A stretch of 64,000 bases of DNA from Sphingopyxis witflariensis (GTDB lineage: Bacteria; Pseudomonadota; Alphaproteobacteria; Sphingomonadales; Sphingomonadaceae): the NCBI RefSeq assembly GCF_002205635.1, contig NZ_NISJ01000005.1, positions 225,866-289,865 on the forward strand. The letters are read 5' to 3'. The notes below the pieces were generated by a model. That model had not been told where the DNA came from, searched no databases, and worked only from the letters and a program-made list of their open reading frames with translations. Of this stretch, positions 55,497 to 63,736 are shown piece by piece; the stretch's first letter is position 1; each line of letters opens with the position of its first letter. Position numbers and translations under genes: made by a program.

Positions 55497-55895
55497 ATGA
55501 AAAAAATATTGCTGGCCATCATCGCGATCGCCTTTGCGAGCCCGGCCGCGGCCCAATCGATCGTCGTCGTGACCGCACCGCAGGCCGATGAAGCCATCCT
55601 GCCGGTCGCCTATGCCGAGCTCAAGGCTGGCCACAATCGCGACGCGGTCGCCAAGCTGACCGGCGAAACCACCCTCGATGCGCGCGATCCGTCGCGGCTG
55701 ATCAATCTTGGCACGGCTTATGCCCGCCTCGGCCGCACCGACGCCGCCGCCGCCGCTTATGACGCCGCGATTTCCAGCCCGATCCGCTATGATCTCGAAC
55801 TCGCCAGCGGCCGCTATATGGATTCGCGTTGGGCCGCGCGCACCGCACTCGCCAACCTGTCGCAAGGCCGCCCGCTGCTCGCGCTCGCGCGCTAG
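55497..55895 (+). CDS. Small exported TPR protein, unknown function
   Basis: The 132-residue product has a clean signal peptide (MKKILLAIIAIAFASPAAAQ) and one to two TPR-like units (LPVAYAELKAGHNRDAVAKL; DPSRLINLGTAYARLGRTDAAAAAYDAAI), then a DLELASGRYMDSRWAARTALANL tail. GGGGAGA precedes the ATG. Similar small periplasmic TPR proteins are common in sphingomonads; the partner is unknown. Its stop codon overlaps that of the convergent yqgE gene within CTAG. Confidence 0.78.
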   Translation: MKKILLAIIAIAFASPAAAQSIVVVTAPQADEAILPVAYAELKAGHNRDAVAKLTGETTLDARDPSRLINLGTAYARLGRTDAAAAAYDAAISSPIRYDLELASGRYMDSRWAARTALANLSQGRPLLALAR

Positions 55896-56458
55896 GCCTC
55901 ACCACCCTCAGTTGCTAGCAAGCGGGCGTCCACTCCCGCTTCGGCAAACGCCGCCTGCCAGCGCTCGGCGGGCGGCGTGTCGAACAGCAAGGCATCGCTG
56001 CCCGGCGTGACATGCCAGCCATGGTGGACCAATTCGCCCTCCAGCTGCCCCGGCGACCAGCCGGCATAGCCGAGCGCGACCAGCCAGTGCGACGGCCCGC
56101 GCCCTTCGGCGATCGCGCGCAATATGTCGTGCGAACTCGACACCATCCAGCGCCCCGATACCTGCACCGCGTCCTTGCCGCCCCAGTCGCGGCTGTGCAG
56201 CACAAAGCCGCGCGACGGTTCGACCGGACCACCCAAAAACACTGGCTGGTCGAGCGGATCCTCGTCGTGCGCAATGTCTAGCTGGTCGAGCACGGCACCG
56301 ACAGTCATGCCGCGGATCGGATCGGCGATACCGATCCCCATCGCGCCCTCCTCGTCATGACTGATCATCGCGACCACCGCATGTTCGAAACGGGGGTCTC
56401 CAATTCCGGGCAGCGCGAGCAGCAATTGCCCGGTGAACCAAGGGGGCGCCTTATCCAT
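55892..56458 (-). CDS. YqgE/AlgH family protein (DUF179)
   Basis: The 188-residue product has the family's start PPWFTGQLLLALPGIGDPRFEHAVVAM, SHDEEGAMGIGIADP, VFLGGPVEPSRGFVLHS, and GYAGWSPGQLEGEL. YqgE/AlgH proteins are conserved but of undefined role, linked to alginate regulation in pseudomonads. I chose ATG 56458 (MDKAPPWF); the frame upstream is open, but diverged from the family. Confidence 0.93.
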   Translation of the reverse strand: MDKAPPWFTGQLLLALPGIGDPRFEHAVVAMISHDEEGAMGIGIADPIRGMTVGAVLDQLDIAHDEDPLDQPVFLGGPVEPSRGFVLHSRDWGGKDAVQVSGRWMVSSSHDILRAIAEGRGPSHWLVALGYAGWSPGQLEGELVHHGWHVTPGSDALLFDTPPAERWQAAFAEAGVDARLLATEGGEA

Positions 56459-56588
56459 TGCGCCATCATGCCCCCGCACGGCTTTCGGGTCCAGCATTTC
56501 GATCAATTTTCCGCCTGCGCTTGACTCCGGCGATGCCCCACCCAATGTCTGCCGCGACAACAATCCCCTCAACAAAAGGATGCCGACC

Positions 56589-57071
56589 ATGACGATCCAG
56601 ACCGGAGACAAATTGCCCGAAACCAAGCTGGTGAAGGTGACCGAAAACGGTCCCGAACAGGTCAGCACCGCCGATTATTTCAAGGGCCGCAAGGTCGCGC
56701 TCTTCTCGGTACCCGGCGCATTCACCCCGACCTGCTCCGCCAAACATCTGCCGGGCTTCGTCGACAAGGCCGCCGAATTGAAAGCCAAGGGCGTCGATGA
56801 AATCGTCTGCACCGCGGTCAACGACGCCTTCGTGATGGGCGCGTGGGGCAAGAATGCCAACGCCGGCGACGCGGTGACGATGCTCGCCGACGGCAATGGC
56901 GATTTCGCGCAGGCGGTCGGCCTGACGATGGACGGCAAGGCATTCGGCATGGGCCAGCGCGGCCAGCGTTTCTCGATGATCGTCAACGACGGCGTCGTCG
57001 AACAGCTCAACGTCGAAGCGCCCGGCGAATTCAAGGTGTCGAGCGCGGATCATATGCTCGAACAGCTGTAA
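56589..57071 (+). CDS. Peroxiredoxin (Prx5-like)
   Basis: The 160-residue protein has the peroxidatic motif PGAFTPTCS (Cys about 49), the Prx5-type insertion and the RFSMIVNDGVVEQLNVE strand. It reduces hydroperoxides, probably with glutathione/glutaredoxin or thioredoxin. A second Cys (EIVCTAVND) lies nearby but is not the usual resolving residue. AAAGGATG precedes the ATG at 56589. It is divergent from yqgE. Confidence 0.93.
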   Translation: MTIQTGDKLPETKLVKVTENGPEQVSTADYFKGRKVALFSVPGAFTPTCSAKHLPGFVDKAAELKAKGVDEIVCTAVNDAFVMGAWGKNANAGDAVTMLADGNGDFAQAVGLTMDGKAFGMGQRGQRFSMIVNDGVVEQLNVEAPGEFKVSSADHMLEQL

Positions 57072-57081
57072 GAACGAAACC

Positions 57082-57113
57082 ATCCTCCCTGTCGCATCGC
57101 GATGGGGAGGATC
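57082..57113. repeat. Intergenic palindromic repeat, family B copy 4 (ends only)
   Basis: 32 bases, ATCCTCCCTGTCGC followed by GCGATGGGGAGGATC after a short centre. It is the two outer arms of the family B repeat without its middle, and lies just after the peroxiredoxin stop. Confidence 0.75.
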
Positions 57114-57161
57114 ATTTCCCCACTCTTCCCATCTGTCATATTTTCATGCAAGAACGTCGCG

Positions 57162-58646
57162 ATGACATCCTCATCGCAAAACCCCGACATCGCCGACCCA
57201 GCCGCCCTCGTCGAAGAGGTGATCGCCGAACTGCAAGCCAAGTTCCGCGCTTCGGTCGCCGCGCTCAAATCCGCCATCGCCGCCTATGTCCGTGACGGCA
57301 CGCTGCCGCCCGCCGATGCCGCCGCAACCGGATTGTTCGACTATCCCGCGCTACGCCTCGTCACCACCGGCGAACGACGCGAGGGTCAGGTGAGTCACAA
57401 TCTCGCCTTCGGCCGCTTCGAGCGCGCGGGCGAATTTGTCACCACGGTCACCCGTCCCGACCTGTTCGCCGACTATCTGCGCGACCAGCTGAATTTGCTG
57501 GTGCGCCACTATGACGTCGAGCTGTCGGTGACTCGCACCGGCCAGCAAATCCCCTTCCCCTATGTGCTCGATGCCAGCGACGGGTCGGACATGGGCAAGA
57601 TCACCCCGCTCGAGCTCGCGCGCCACTTCCCGACCACCGAGCTTGCCGACATCGGCGACGAACTCGCCGACGGCCTGTTCGGGCTCGACCCGACGAAGCC
57701 GCAGGCGCTCGCGCTTTTCGACGCGCTGCGTACCGATTTCTCGCTCGCGCGTCTTCGCCATTACACCGGCACCGCACCCGAGCATTTTCAGCGCTACATA
57801 TTGTTCACCAACTATCACCGCTATGTCGACGAGTTCGTCGCCTGGGCGGGCGCGCAGGTCGGTCAGGGGCGCTACACCGCGCTCGCCGGCGCGGCGGGCC
57901 TCTATGTCGACCAGCCCGGGATCAACGCGAGCGCGCTCGTCGCTGACAGCGCTTGGCGGCGGCACCAGATGCCCGCCTATCACCTCATCGCGCCCGACGG
58001 CGCGGGCATCACCCTCGTCAACATCGGGGTCGGCCCCTCGAACGCCAAGACAATCTGCGACCATCTCGCGGTCCTGCGGCCCGAGGCGTGGCTGATGATC
58101 GGCCATTGCGGCGGCCTTCGCCCCAGCCAGCGCATCGGCGACTATGTCCTCGCCCACGCCTATCTGCGTGACGACCATATTCTCGATTCGGTCCTGCCTC
58201 CCGAAATCCCGATCCCCGCGATCGCCGAAGTCCAGCTTGCGCTCGCTAGCGCCGCCGAGGCGGTGTCGGGAACCAGCGGCGCCGACCTGAAAAAACGGAT
58301 GCGCACCGGCACCGTCGTCACCACCGACGATCGCAACTGGGAACTGCGTTACACCGACAGCGCACTCCGCTTCTCACAATCGCGCGCGATCGGGATCGAC
58401 ATGGAATCGGCGACGATCGCGGCGCAGGGCTATCGCTTCCGCGTCCCCTATGGCACCCTACTCTGCGTCAGCGACAAGCCGCTCCACGGCGAACTCAAGC
58501 TGCCCGGGCAGGCGAACCGCTTCTACGAAGAAGCGATCGCCTCCCATCTTCAGATCGGGATCAAGGCCTGTGAAAGCCTGCGCGACGAGGGAGCGAAGCT
58601 GCACAGCCGCAAACTGCGCGCGTTCAACGAGCCGCCGTTCCGGTAA
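57162..58646 (+). CDS. amn: AMP nucleosidase
   Basis: The 494-residue protein hydrolyses AMP to adenine and ribose 5-phosphate in purine salvage and pool control. It has an N-terminal domain (about 1-200, FARFERAGEFVTTVTRPDLF-like region with YLRDQLNLLVRHY) and a C-terminal nucleoside-phosphorylase fold (IGVGPSNAKTICDHLAVLRPEAWLMIGHCGGLR, GIDMESATIAAQGYRFRVPYGTLLCVSDKPLHGE). I chose ATG 57162 (MTSSSQNPD); the frame opens at 57102 in the repeat region. Confidence 0.94.
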   Translation: MTSSSQNPDIADPAALVEEVIAELQAKFRASVAALKSAIAAYVRDGTLPPADAAATGLFDYPALRLVTTGERREGQVSHNLAFGRFERAGEFVTTVTRPDLFADYLRDQLNLLVRHYDVELSVTRTGQQIPFPYVLDASDGSDMGKITPLELARHFPTTELADIGDELADGLFGLDPTKPQALALFDALRTDFSLARLRHYTGTAPEHFQRYILFTNYHRYVDEFVAWAGAQVGQGRYTALAGAAGLYVDQPGINASALVADSAWRRHQMPAYHLIAPDGAGITLVNIGVGPSNAKTICDHLAVLRPEAWLMIGHCGGLRPSQRIGDYVLAHAYLRDDHILDSVLPPEIPIPAIAEVQLALASAAEAVSGTSGADLKKRMRTGTVVTTDDRNWELRYTDSALRFSQSRAIGIDMESATIAAQGYRFRVPYGTLLCVSDKPLHGELKLPGQANRFYEEAIASHLQIGIKACESLRDEGAKLHSRKLRAFNEPPFR

Positions 58647-58718
58647 CGGCCGAAAACGAAACAGGCGGCGCTCCCGAAAACGGGGGCTGCTGCCGGCGTA
58701 GTGCAAGACCGCCACGCT

Positions 58719-58734
58719 CCCCGCATTCGCGGGG
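58719..58734. terminator. Short GC hairpin between convergent amn and SRPBCC genes
   Basis: CCCCGC-ATTC-GCGGGG is a 6-base perfect stem with a 4-base loop between two convergent stops; no T-tract on either side. Confidence 0.4.
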
Positions 58735-58757
58735 GCGACGCTCATTCCTGCGGCGCC

Positions 58758-59240
58758 TCAAACATACATGCCCTCGCGCAGGTTAATGCCATGCTCCAGC
58801 CATGCCTTCAGCGCACACAACATCTGCGCCCAGCCCTGGCAATTGCCATAGCTCGCCTTGAGTGCATCCTGATTTTCGCGCCAACCTTCCTCGGCGATCT
58901 CGACCAAGGTGCGGCCATCGTCGAGGCTCTTGAAGCTCATCGTCACCCTGGTGCGATAGTCGCTGTCGGTCATCTCACCGCCCTCGACATTCGGCGGTTC
59001 GCCTTCGCTCGCCTGCCATTCAAGGACGATGCGTTCATCCTTCACCACCTCGGTCACATAGACCGGAAAGGCGCCGGGAAAATCGGCGAAGTCCCACCTC
59101 ACCGTCGCGCCGGTCTCCAGCCGCCCCTCGGCGCCGCCAGTGGTGAAATATTCGGACAAGGACTTCGGATCGGCAACCGCCTCGAACACCTCGGCCACCG
59201 GTTTCGCGATCCGCGCCGCAACCCTGAATTTCAGCTCCAT
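58758..59240 (-). CDS. SRPBCC (START/AHSA1-like) domain protein
   Basis: The 160-residue product has the AHSA1-type START-fold pattern: FRVAARIAKPVAEVFEAVADPKSLSEYF, DERIVLEWQASEGEPP, TRVTMSFKSLDDGRTLVEIAEEGW, GWAQMLCALKAWLEHGI. These cytosolic folds bind hydrophobic ligands; the ligand is unknown. It diverges from the ArsR-type gene over 50 bases, a typical pairing in which the regulator controls both. Confidence 0.85.
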   Translation of the reverse strand: MELKFRVAARIAKPVAEVFEAVADPKSLSEYFTTGGAEGRLETGATVRWDFADFPGAFPVYVTEVVKDERIVLEWQASEGEPPNVEGGEMTDSDYRTRVTMSFKSLDDGRTLVEIAEEGWRENQDALKASYGNCQGWAQMLCALKAWLEHGINLREGMYV

Positions 59241-59272
59241 GATCCATTCTCCACTTGAGTCGGGAGGATTTT

Positions 59273-59292
59273 ATGTTATAAATTTACAACAT
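59273..59292. promoter_or_regulatory. 20-base palindrome overlapping the ArsR-type start codon
   Basis: ATGTTATAA and TTTACAACAT arms pair at 9 of 10 positions. It covers the first two bases of the ArsR-type gene's ATG and lies 33 bases before the SRPBCC start, a position suited to autorepression of both genes. Confidence 0.55.
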
Positions 59293-59617
59293 GTCAATCC
59301 ACGAAGAATATGACCGCGTTTTCAAAGCTCTGGCGTCGCACATCCGCCGGCAAATGCTCGACACGCTCAAGGATCAGCCGATGACCACCGGGTCGCTGTG
59401 CGCGAGTTTTGGGCAAATCGACCGCTGCACCGTCATGCAGCATCTCAAAGTTTTGGAAGATGCCGGGCTGGTGATCGCTGAACGTCGCGGACGCGAGCGC
59501 TGGAACCATCTTAACGCGATGCCGATCCACGATATCCACGAACGCTGGATCGGCCCGCATGCCGCAGCCGCGAGCGCCAAGCTGGCGCGCCTCAAGACAT
59601 CGATCGAGGCCCAATGA
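59291..59617 (+). CDS. ArsR-family winged-helix regulator
   Basis: The 108-residue protein has YDRVFKALASHIRRQMLDTLKDQPMTTGSLCASF, recognition helix DRCTVMQHLKVLEDAGLVIAERRGRERWNHLN, and an AHSA1-pair-type C-terminus (PIHDIHERWIGP). It lacks the CxC metal-binding motif of metal sensors, so it likely responds to another signal. A GGAGG lies about 20 bases before the ATG, unusually far. Confidence 0.87.
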   Translation: MSIHEEYDRVFKALASHIRRQMLDTLKDQPMTTGSLCASFGQIDRCTVMQHLKVLEDAGLVIAERRGRERWNHLNAMPIHDIHERWIGPHAAAASAKLARLKTSIEAQ

Positions 59618-59619
59618 AA

Positions 59620-59647
59620 ATGGCCGGGGAGTCTCCTCCCCGGCCAT
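59620..59647. terminator. Bidirectional terminator
   Basis: ATGGCCGGGGAG-TCTC-CTCCCCGGCCAT is a perfect 12-base stem between the convergent ArsR-type and M2 peptidase genes. TTTT follows on the minus strand. Confidence 0.75.
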
Positions 59648-59672
59648 CCGATCTTCGATCAAGCAACCCGGC

Positions 59673-61523
59673 TCACCACCCCTGCGGCTTGCCCTTATTC
59701 TGTTCGTCGAGCCATGCTTTCAGCGGCGCGAAATAGTCGGCCATCGCCTTGCCCGACATGTCGCGGTTTCCGGTGAACGCCTCAAGCGCGTCGGGCCAAG
59801 GCTTCGACGCCCCCATTTCGAGCATCGCGTTCAGCTTCGCGCCGACCTCCTTATTGCCATAGAAGGAACAGCGATGGAGCGGCCCGGTCCAGCCCGCCTG
59901 CTTGCACGCCGCTTCATAAAATTGGAACTGCAGCACGCGTGCGAGGAAATAGCGGGTGTAGGGCGTGTTGCCCGGAATATGGAATTTCGCACCCGCGTCG
60001 AACGCATTGGCGGGGCGATCGGCCGGCGGGGTGATGCCTTGATATTGCAGGCGCAGCTGGGTCCATGCGGAGTTGTAATCAGCGGGCTTGATCGTCCCGT
60101 CGAAGACGCCCCAGCGCCAGCGATCAACGAGCAGCCCGAACGGCAGGAAAGCGACCTTGTCCATCGCCTGCCGCAAGAGCAGGCCGATATCCTTGTCGGC
60201 GCTCGGCACCTTCGCCTTGTCGAGCAGGCCAATGTCGACCAGATATTGCGGCGTGATCGACAGCGCGACGAAATCGCCGATCGCTTCGTGGAAGCCGTCG
60301 TTAGCACCGTTCAGATAGAGGAACGGCTGTTTATTATAGGCGCGCTGATAATAATTATGGCCCAGCTCGTGATGGATCGTCGTGAAGTCATCGGCGTTCA
60401 CTTTGATGCACATCTTGATGCGGATATCGTCCTTATTGTCGACATCCCACGCCGACGCATGGCACACGACCTCGCGGTCGGCGGGCTTGGTGAACTGGCT
60501 GCGCTTCCAGAACGTGTCGGGCAGCGGCGCCATGCCGAGCGACGAATAGAAATTCTCGCCCGCCTTGACCATGTCGAGCGGCCCCTGCCCCTTGCCCTTC
60601 AACAGATCGCCGACGTCATAGCCCAAATCGCCCGCGCCCTTCGGCGCGACGAGCGGATAGATATTGCCCCATTCCTGCGCCCACATATTGCCGAGCAGGT
60701 CGGCGCGGATCGCTCCGGTTTTGGGCTGCACCGCGTCGCCATATTTCTCATTCAGTTTCCAGCGAACATAGGTGTGGAGCGCGATATAAAGCGGCTTCAC
60801 TTCCTGCCACAAACGCTCGGTCGTCTTGGCGAAATCCTCGGGCGACATGTCGTAACCCGACCGCCACATCGCGCCGGTGTTGGCAAAACCAAGCTCCTTC
60901 GCGCCGGCATTGGCGATGCCGACCAGCTTGGCATAATCATCCTTCATGGGCGCGCCGACATTGTCGTGCCAGCTCGTCCACATTTCGGCGAGTTCGGCGG
61001 GGGTACGCTCGACATTGCCCATCTGCTCTTCGATATCGGAACCCGAAATTTCCTTGCCGTTCAGCGTGCCGCGACCCTTGCCATATTGCGACTGCAGGTC
61101 GGTCGCGATCTGGTTGAGCTCGGTCGCGGCGCCGGGCTTGGTCGGCGCAGCCAGCACCAGCCCGGTACGCAAAATGTCGAGCTTGCGCTTCGTGTCCGCG
61201 CTTAGCCCGACGACGCCAGCATATTTGGCGGCCTCTAGCGCATATTGGACCGACTTTTCGGTACCGACCGCGTTGATCCGCGCCGCCATCGCGTCGGTAT
61301 CCTCAGTCAGATAGGTGCTATTAACCCAGTTCACCTGGCTCGCCTCGACCGTATAGCCGAACAGATCCTTCTCGGCCGCAGCAATGAACGCGTCGGCATC
61401 GGCGGCGGTCGGGGCGGCGCCCTTCGTGGCGGCAGGCGCGTCCTTCTTCTTCTCAGCGGCAACGGCGGGGCCCGCAAGCGCGAGCGCCGTCGCAAGCGAC
61501 AGGCACGAAATCATCGTCTTCAT
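59673..61523 (-). CDS. M2-family peptidyl-dipeptidase (ACE-like), exported
   Basis: The 616-residue protein has a signal peptide (CLSLATALALAGPAVAA) and a Lys/Ala-rich linker. The catalytic zinc site is HHELGH with the third ligand in GFHEAIGDFVALS. The QGITPP, FHIPGNTPYTRYFLARVLQFQFYE motifs match angiotensin-converting-enzyme-like peptidases. It would cleave dipeptides from peptide C-termini in the periplasm. I chose ATG 61523; the frame is open to 61874 but lacks a signal sequence. Confidence 0.94.
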   Translation of the reverse strand: MKTMISCLSLATALALAGPAVAAEKKKDAPAATKGAAPTAADADAFIAAAEKDLFGYTVEASQVNWVNSTYLTEDTDAMAARINAVGTEKSVQYALEAAKYAGVVGLSADTKRKLDILRTGLVLAAPTKPGAATELNQIATDLQSQYGKGRGTLNGKEISGSDIEEQMGNVERTPAELAEMWTSWHDNVGAPMKDDYAKLVGIANAGAKELGFANTGAMWRSGYDMSPEDFAKTTERLWQEVKPLYIALHTYVRWKLNEKYGDAVQPKTGAIRADLLGNMWAQEWGNIYPLVAPKGAGDLGYDVGDLLKGKGQGPLDMVKAGENFYSSLGMAPLPDTFWKRSQFTKPADREVVCHASAWDVDNKDDIRIKMCIKVNADDFTTIHHELGHNYYQRAYNKQPFLYLNGANDGFHEAIGDFVALSITPQYLVDIGLLDKAKVPSADKDIGLLLRQAMDKVAFLPFGLLVDRWRWGVFDGTIKPADYNSAWTQLRLQYQGITPPADRPANAFDAGAKFHIPGNTPYTRYFLARVLQFQFYEAACKQAGWTGPLHRCSFYGNKEVGAKLNAMLEMGASKPWPDALEAFTGNRDMSGKAMADYFAPLKAWLDEQNKGKPQGW

Positions 61524-61597
61524 GGGTACGTCCTCTGACATATTGTTTGCGCTCTTGGGCGCGATGACAGGCAATCTGGACTGCACCCGCGGTCCGG

Positions 61598-62347
61598 TCA
61601 AGCGGTCAGAAAGGCCGCAATTGCTTCGCCGAGTTCGGGCTGGGTCACGCTCGACATATGGGTGCCGGGGATCGTCGCGAGCCGCGCATCGGCGAGCGTC
61701 GCGACCAGTTCGGGTGCCGATCCATTGTCCTGATCCTGTTCGCCGCACACGACGAGTACCGGCATGGTCAGCGCGGCCAAGGCTTCGGGCGGCGTATCGG
61801 TAAAGCTGTCGAGCAAATGCCCCGCGCCGATGCGATCGACCTTCATCGTCTTCATGAACTGGATCGACAGCCAAGTGTCATCGCCGCGCTTCGCGCTTTC
61901 ATATTCGGCGATGACGCGTTTGAAAAACTGCCCGCGCTTCGCCCAGCCGGCGAGCCCGGCCAGCCCCATGCCGCCGAGAATCAACCGGCGCGGCTTCATC
62001 CCCGCAACGACCGCGCGCGCACTCGTCCGCGCGCCCAGCGAAAAGCCGCCAAGGTCGAAATCGGTCAGCGCAAGATGCGCGATGAGATCTTCGAGGTCGC
62101 GGACCAAGACGTCGGGCGGATAAAATTCCTCTTCATGCGGCGCCTCACTGTCGCCATGGATACGCAGGTCGGGCATGATGACGCGATAGCCCTCCGCCGC
62201 AATCCGCGCGGCGGTGCCGAATTTGACCCAGTTGACCTCGGCGCTCGAAAACAGGCCGTGGAGCAGCAACAGCGGCCGGCCTTCGCCAAGCTCGCGCCAA
62301 GCCAGGCGCACGCCGTCGCGTGCTTCGAAAAACTGCACGTCGCTCAT
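61598..62347 (-). CDS. Alpha/beta-hydrolase
   Basis: The 249-residue product has LLLLHGLFSS (oxyanion region), the nucleophile elbow GGFSLGAR (Ser in GFSLGA), VVCGEQDQD (acid) and IPGTHMSSV (His). It is a soluble serine hydrolase; substrate unknown. Its ATG overlaps the TGA of the upstream isomerase gene (ATGA), so both are likely translated together, suggesting a shared pathway. Confidence 0.88.
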   Translation of the reverse strand: MSDVQFFEARDGVRLAWRELGEGRPLLLLHGLFSSAEVNWVKFGTAARIAAEGYRVIMPDLRIHGDSEAPHEEEFYPPDVLVRDLEDLIAHLALTDFDLGGFSLGARTSARAVVAGMKPRRLILGGMGLAGLAGWAKRGQFFKRVIAEYESAKRGDDTWLSIQFMKTMKVDRIGAGHLLDSFTDTPPEALAALTMPVLVVCGEQDQDNGSAPELVATLADARLATIPGTHMSSVTQPELGEAIAAFLTA

Positions 62348-62991
62348 CGCGAACTCAGGCCCTTTTGTTCCATGCGCCACTTTGCCATTTCGATCCGGTC
62401 CTGTCCGAAAAAGGGTTCGCCCTCGAACACCAGGGTCGGCACTCCCCAATGGCCCGCGATTTCGAGCGCAACCTGGTTTGCGGCGATCTCGGTATCGAGC
62501 GTCTCGGCGTCGCTTAGCGCCTCGGCATCGAGTTCGGCAAGGCTCAGACCGGCACGTCGCGCAGCGCCCGCCAGATGGTCGCCGAGATGCCAGTCCTGCG
62601 CCCCACCCCAGATCAATTGTCCGACCTCATGCGCAAAGCCAATCCCCTTGCCACGACGCGATGCCGCCTGCCCAAGCCGGGTGAGGCGATATATATAAGG
62701 CTGCTCGGCGGCAATCTGGCGCGTCGCCACATTCTGGACGATCGGATCGGGACGCGGCGGACCAAAAGGAATGCCATGAAATTGCGCGACGCGGATCATG
62801 TCGCGCATCGTATAGCTCAGCCAGTTGGGGTGGGCGCGCTCGAAGAAATCGGGCTGGCGGATCGCGAGCGGATAGACAGGGCGCAGATTGATCGTCACGT
62901 CATGGCTCGCGGCCAGCGCGCGATAACGACCGATAGCAAGATAGCTATAGGGCGAGCGAAAGGACCAGAAAAGGTCAGCAGAAAAACTCAT
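62344..62991 (-). CDS. 2-hydroxychromene-2-carboxylate isomerase-like protein (kappa-GST/DsbA fold)
   Basis: The 215-residue product begins with FWSFRSPYSYLAIGRY, in which a Ser replaces the catalytic Cys of DsbA, as in HCCA isomerases of naphthalene degradation. GVPTLVFEGEPFFGQDRIEM carries the cis-Pro and family C-terminus. No other aromatic-degradation gene is near, so the substrate may differ. ATG 62991 is used; ATG 63003 is possible. Confidence 0.85.
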   Translation of the reverse strand: MSFSADLFWSFRSPYSYLAIGRYRALAASHDVTINLRPVYPLAIRQPDFFERAHPNWLSYTMRDMIRVAQFHGIPFGPPRPDPIVQNVATRQIAAEQPYIYRLTRLGQAASRRGKGIGFAHEVGQLIWGGAQDWHLGDHLAGAARRAGLSLAELDAEALSDAETLDTEIAANQVALEIAGHWGVPTLVFEGEPFFGQDRIEMAKWRMEQKGLSSR

Positions 62992-63084
62992 GACACTAGC
63001 CATGCCAAAAACTGCGGCAACAGCGCAAGCTTTGTCCGCGAAATTAGCACGATGGCGGATCCCCTCGCGCAATCTTATCAGCAC

Positions 63085-63736
63085 GGGGATGCCAGCGTCC
63101 GCGCCGCCGCATCCGATGCTGATATTAACAGCTATCATCTCGGGGTCTACGCGGGCGCGACCTCGGCGCGCTCGGCCTTCGTGCGGGCTATGCGTTCAAA
63201 TGGCACCAGGCCGAAGTCACCTGCCGCATCGCATTCGCCAATTTTGCCGACACGATTACGGCGGATTATGATGCTTCGACCGTGCAGGCCTTTGCCGAGA
63301 TTGGCTATCGGCTCCATTTCGGCGCGGCCTGGATCGAGCCTTTCGCGCAGATTGCGCGGATCTGGGTCGACAGCGAGCGGCTTGGCGAACGCGGCGGCGC
63401 AGCAGCCCTCGAGGTCGCGCGTGCGAAGATGTCGACCAGCGTCTCAACGCTCGGCGCGCGCCTTGATCAAAGCTTTTCGCTCGGTTCGCTGAATGCGAGC
63501 CTGCAATTGTCAGCGGGCTGGCGCACCCCTTTGGTGACCGCCTTCCGGTGACAAGGAGCAGCTTCGGAGGTTCGTCCCCCTTCGACATCGATGGAGCCCC
63601 GATCGCGCGCGATGCCTTCGCGGCCGACATCGGAATAGACTTCGCCTTGTCGGGGCGGGTGTGGTTCGGCGTTGCGTACAACAGCGATATCGCGCGCCGC
63701 GCCGAGTCCCACTCTGGCCGAGCCACGTTCTCCTAG
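63085..63736 (+). pseudogene. Frameshifted remnant of an autotransporter beta-barrel domain
   Basis: Three frames in turn encode pieces of a single autotransporter barrel: SDADINSYHLGVYAGA (frame 1), LGALGLRAGYAFKWHQAEV...TADYDASTVQAFAEIGYRLHF...GGAAALE (frame 3), then FGDRLPVTRSSFGGSS...FDIDGAPIARDAFAADIGIDFALSGRVWFGV to the stop. Frame changes occur near 63160 and 63527, each consistent with one base. The passenger and first strands are missing, so this is a decayed, truncated gene unless both changes are sequencing errors. Confidence 0.75.
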
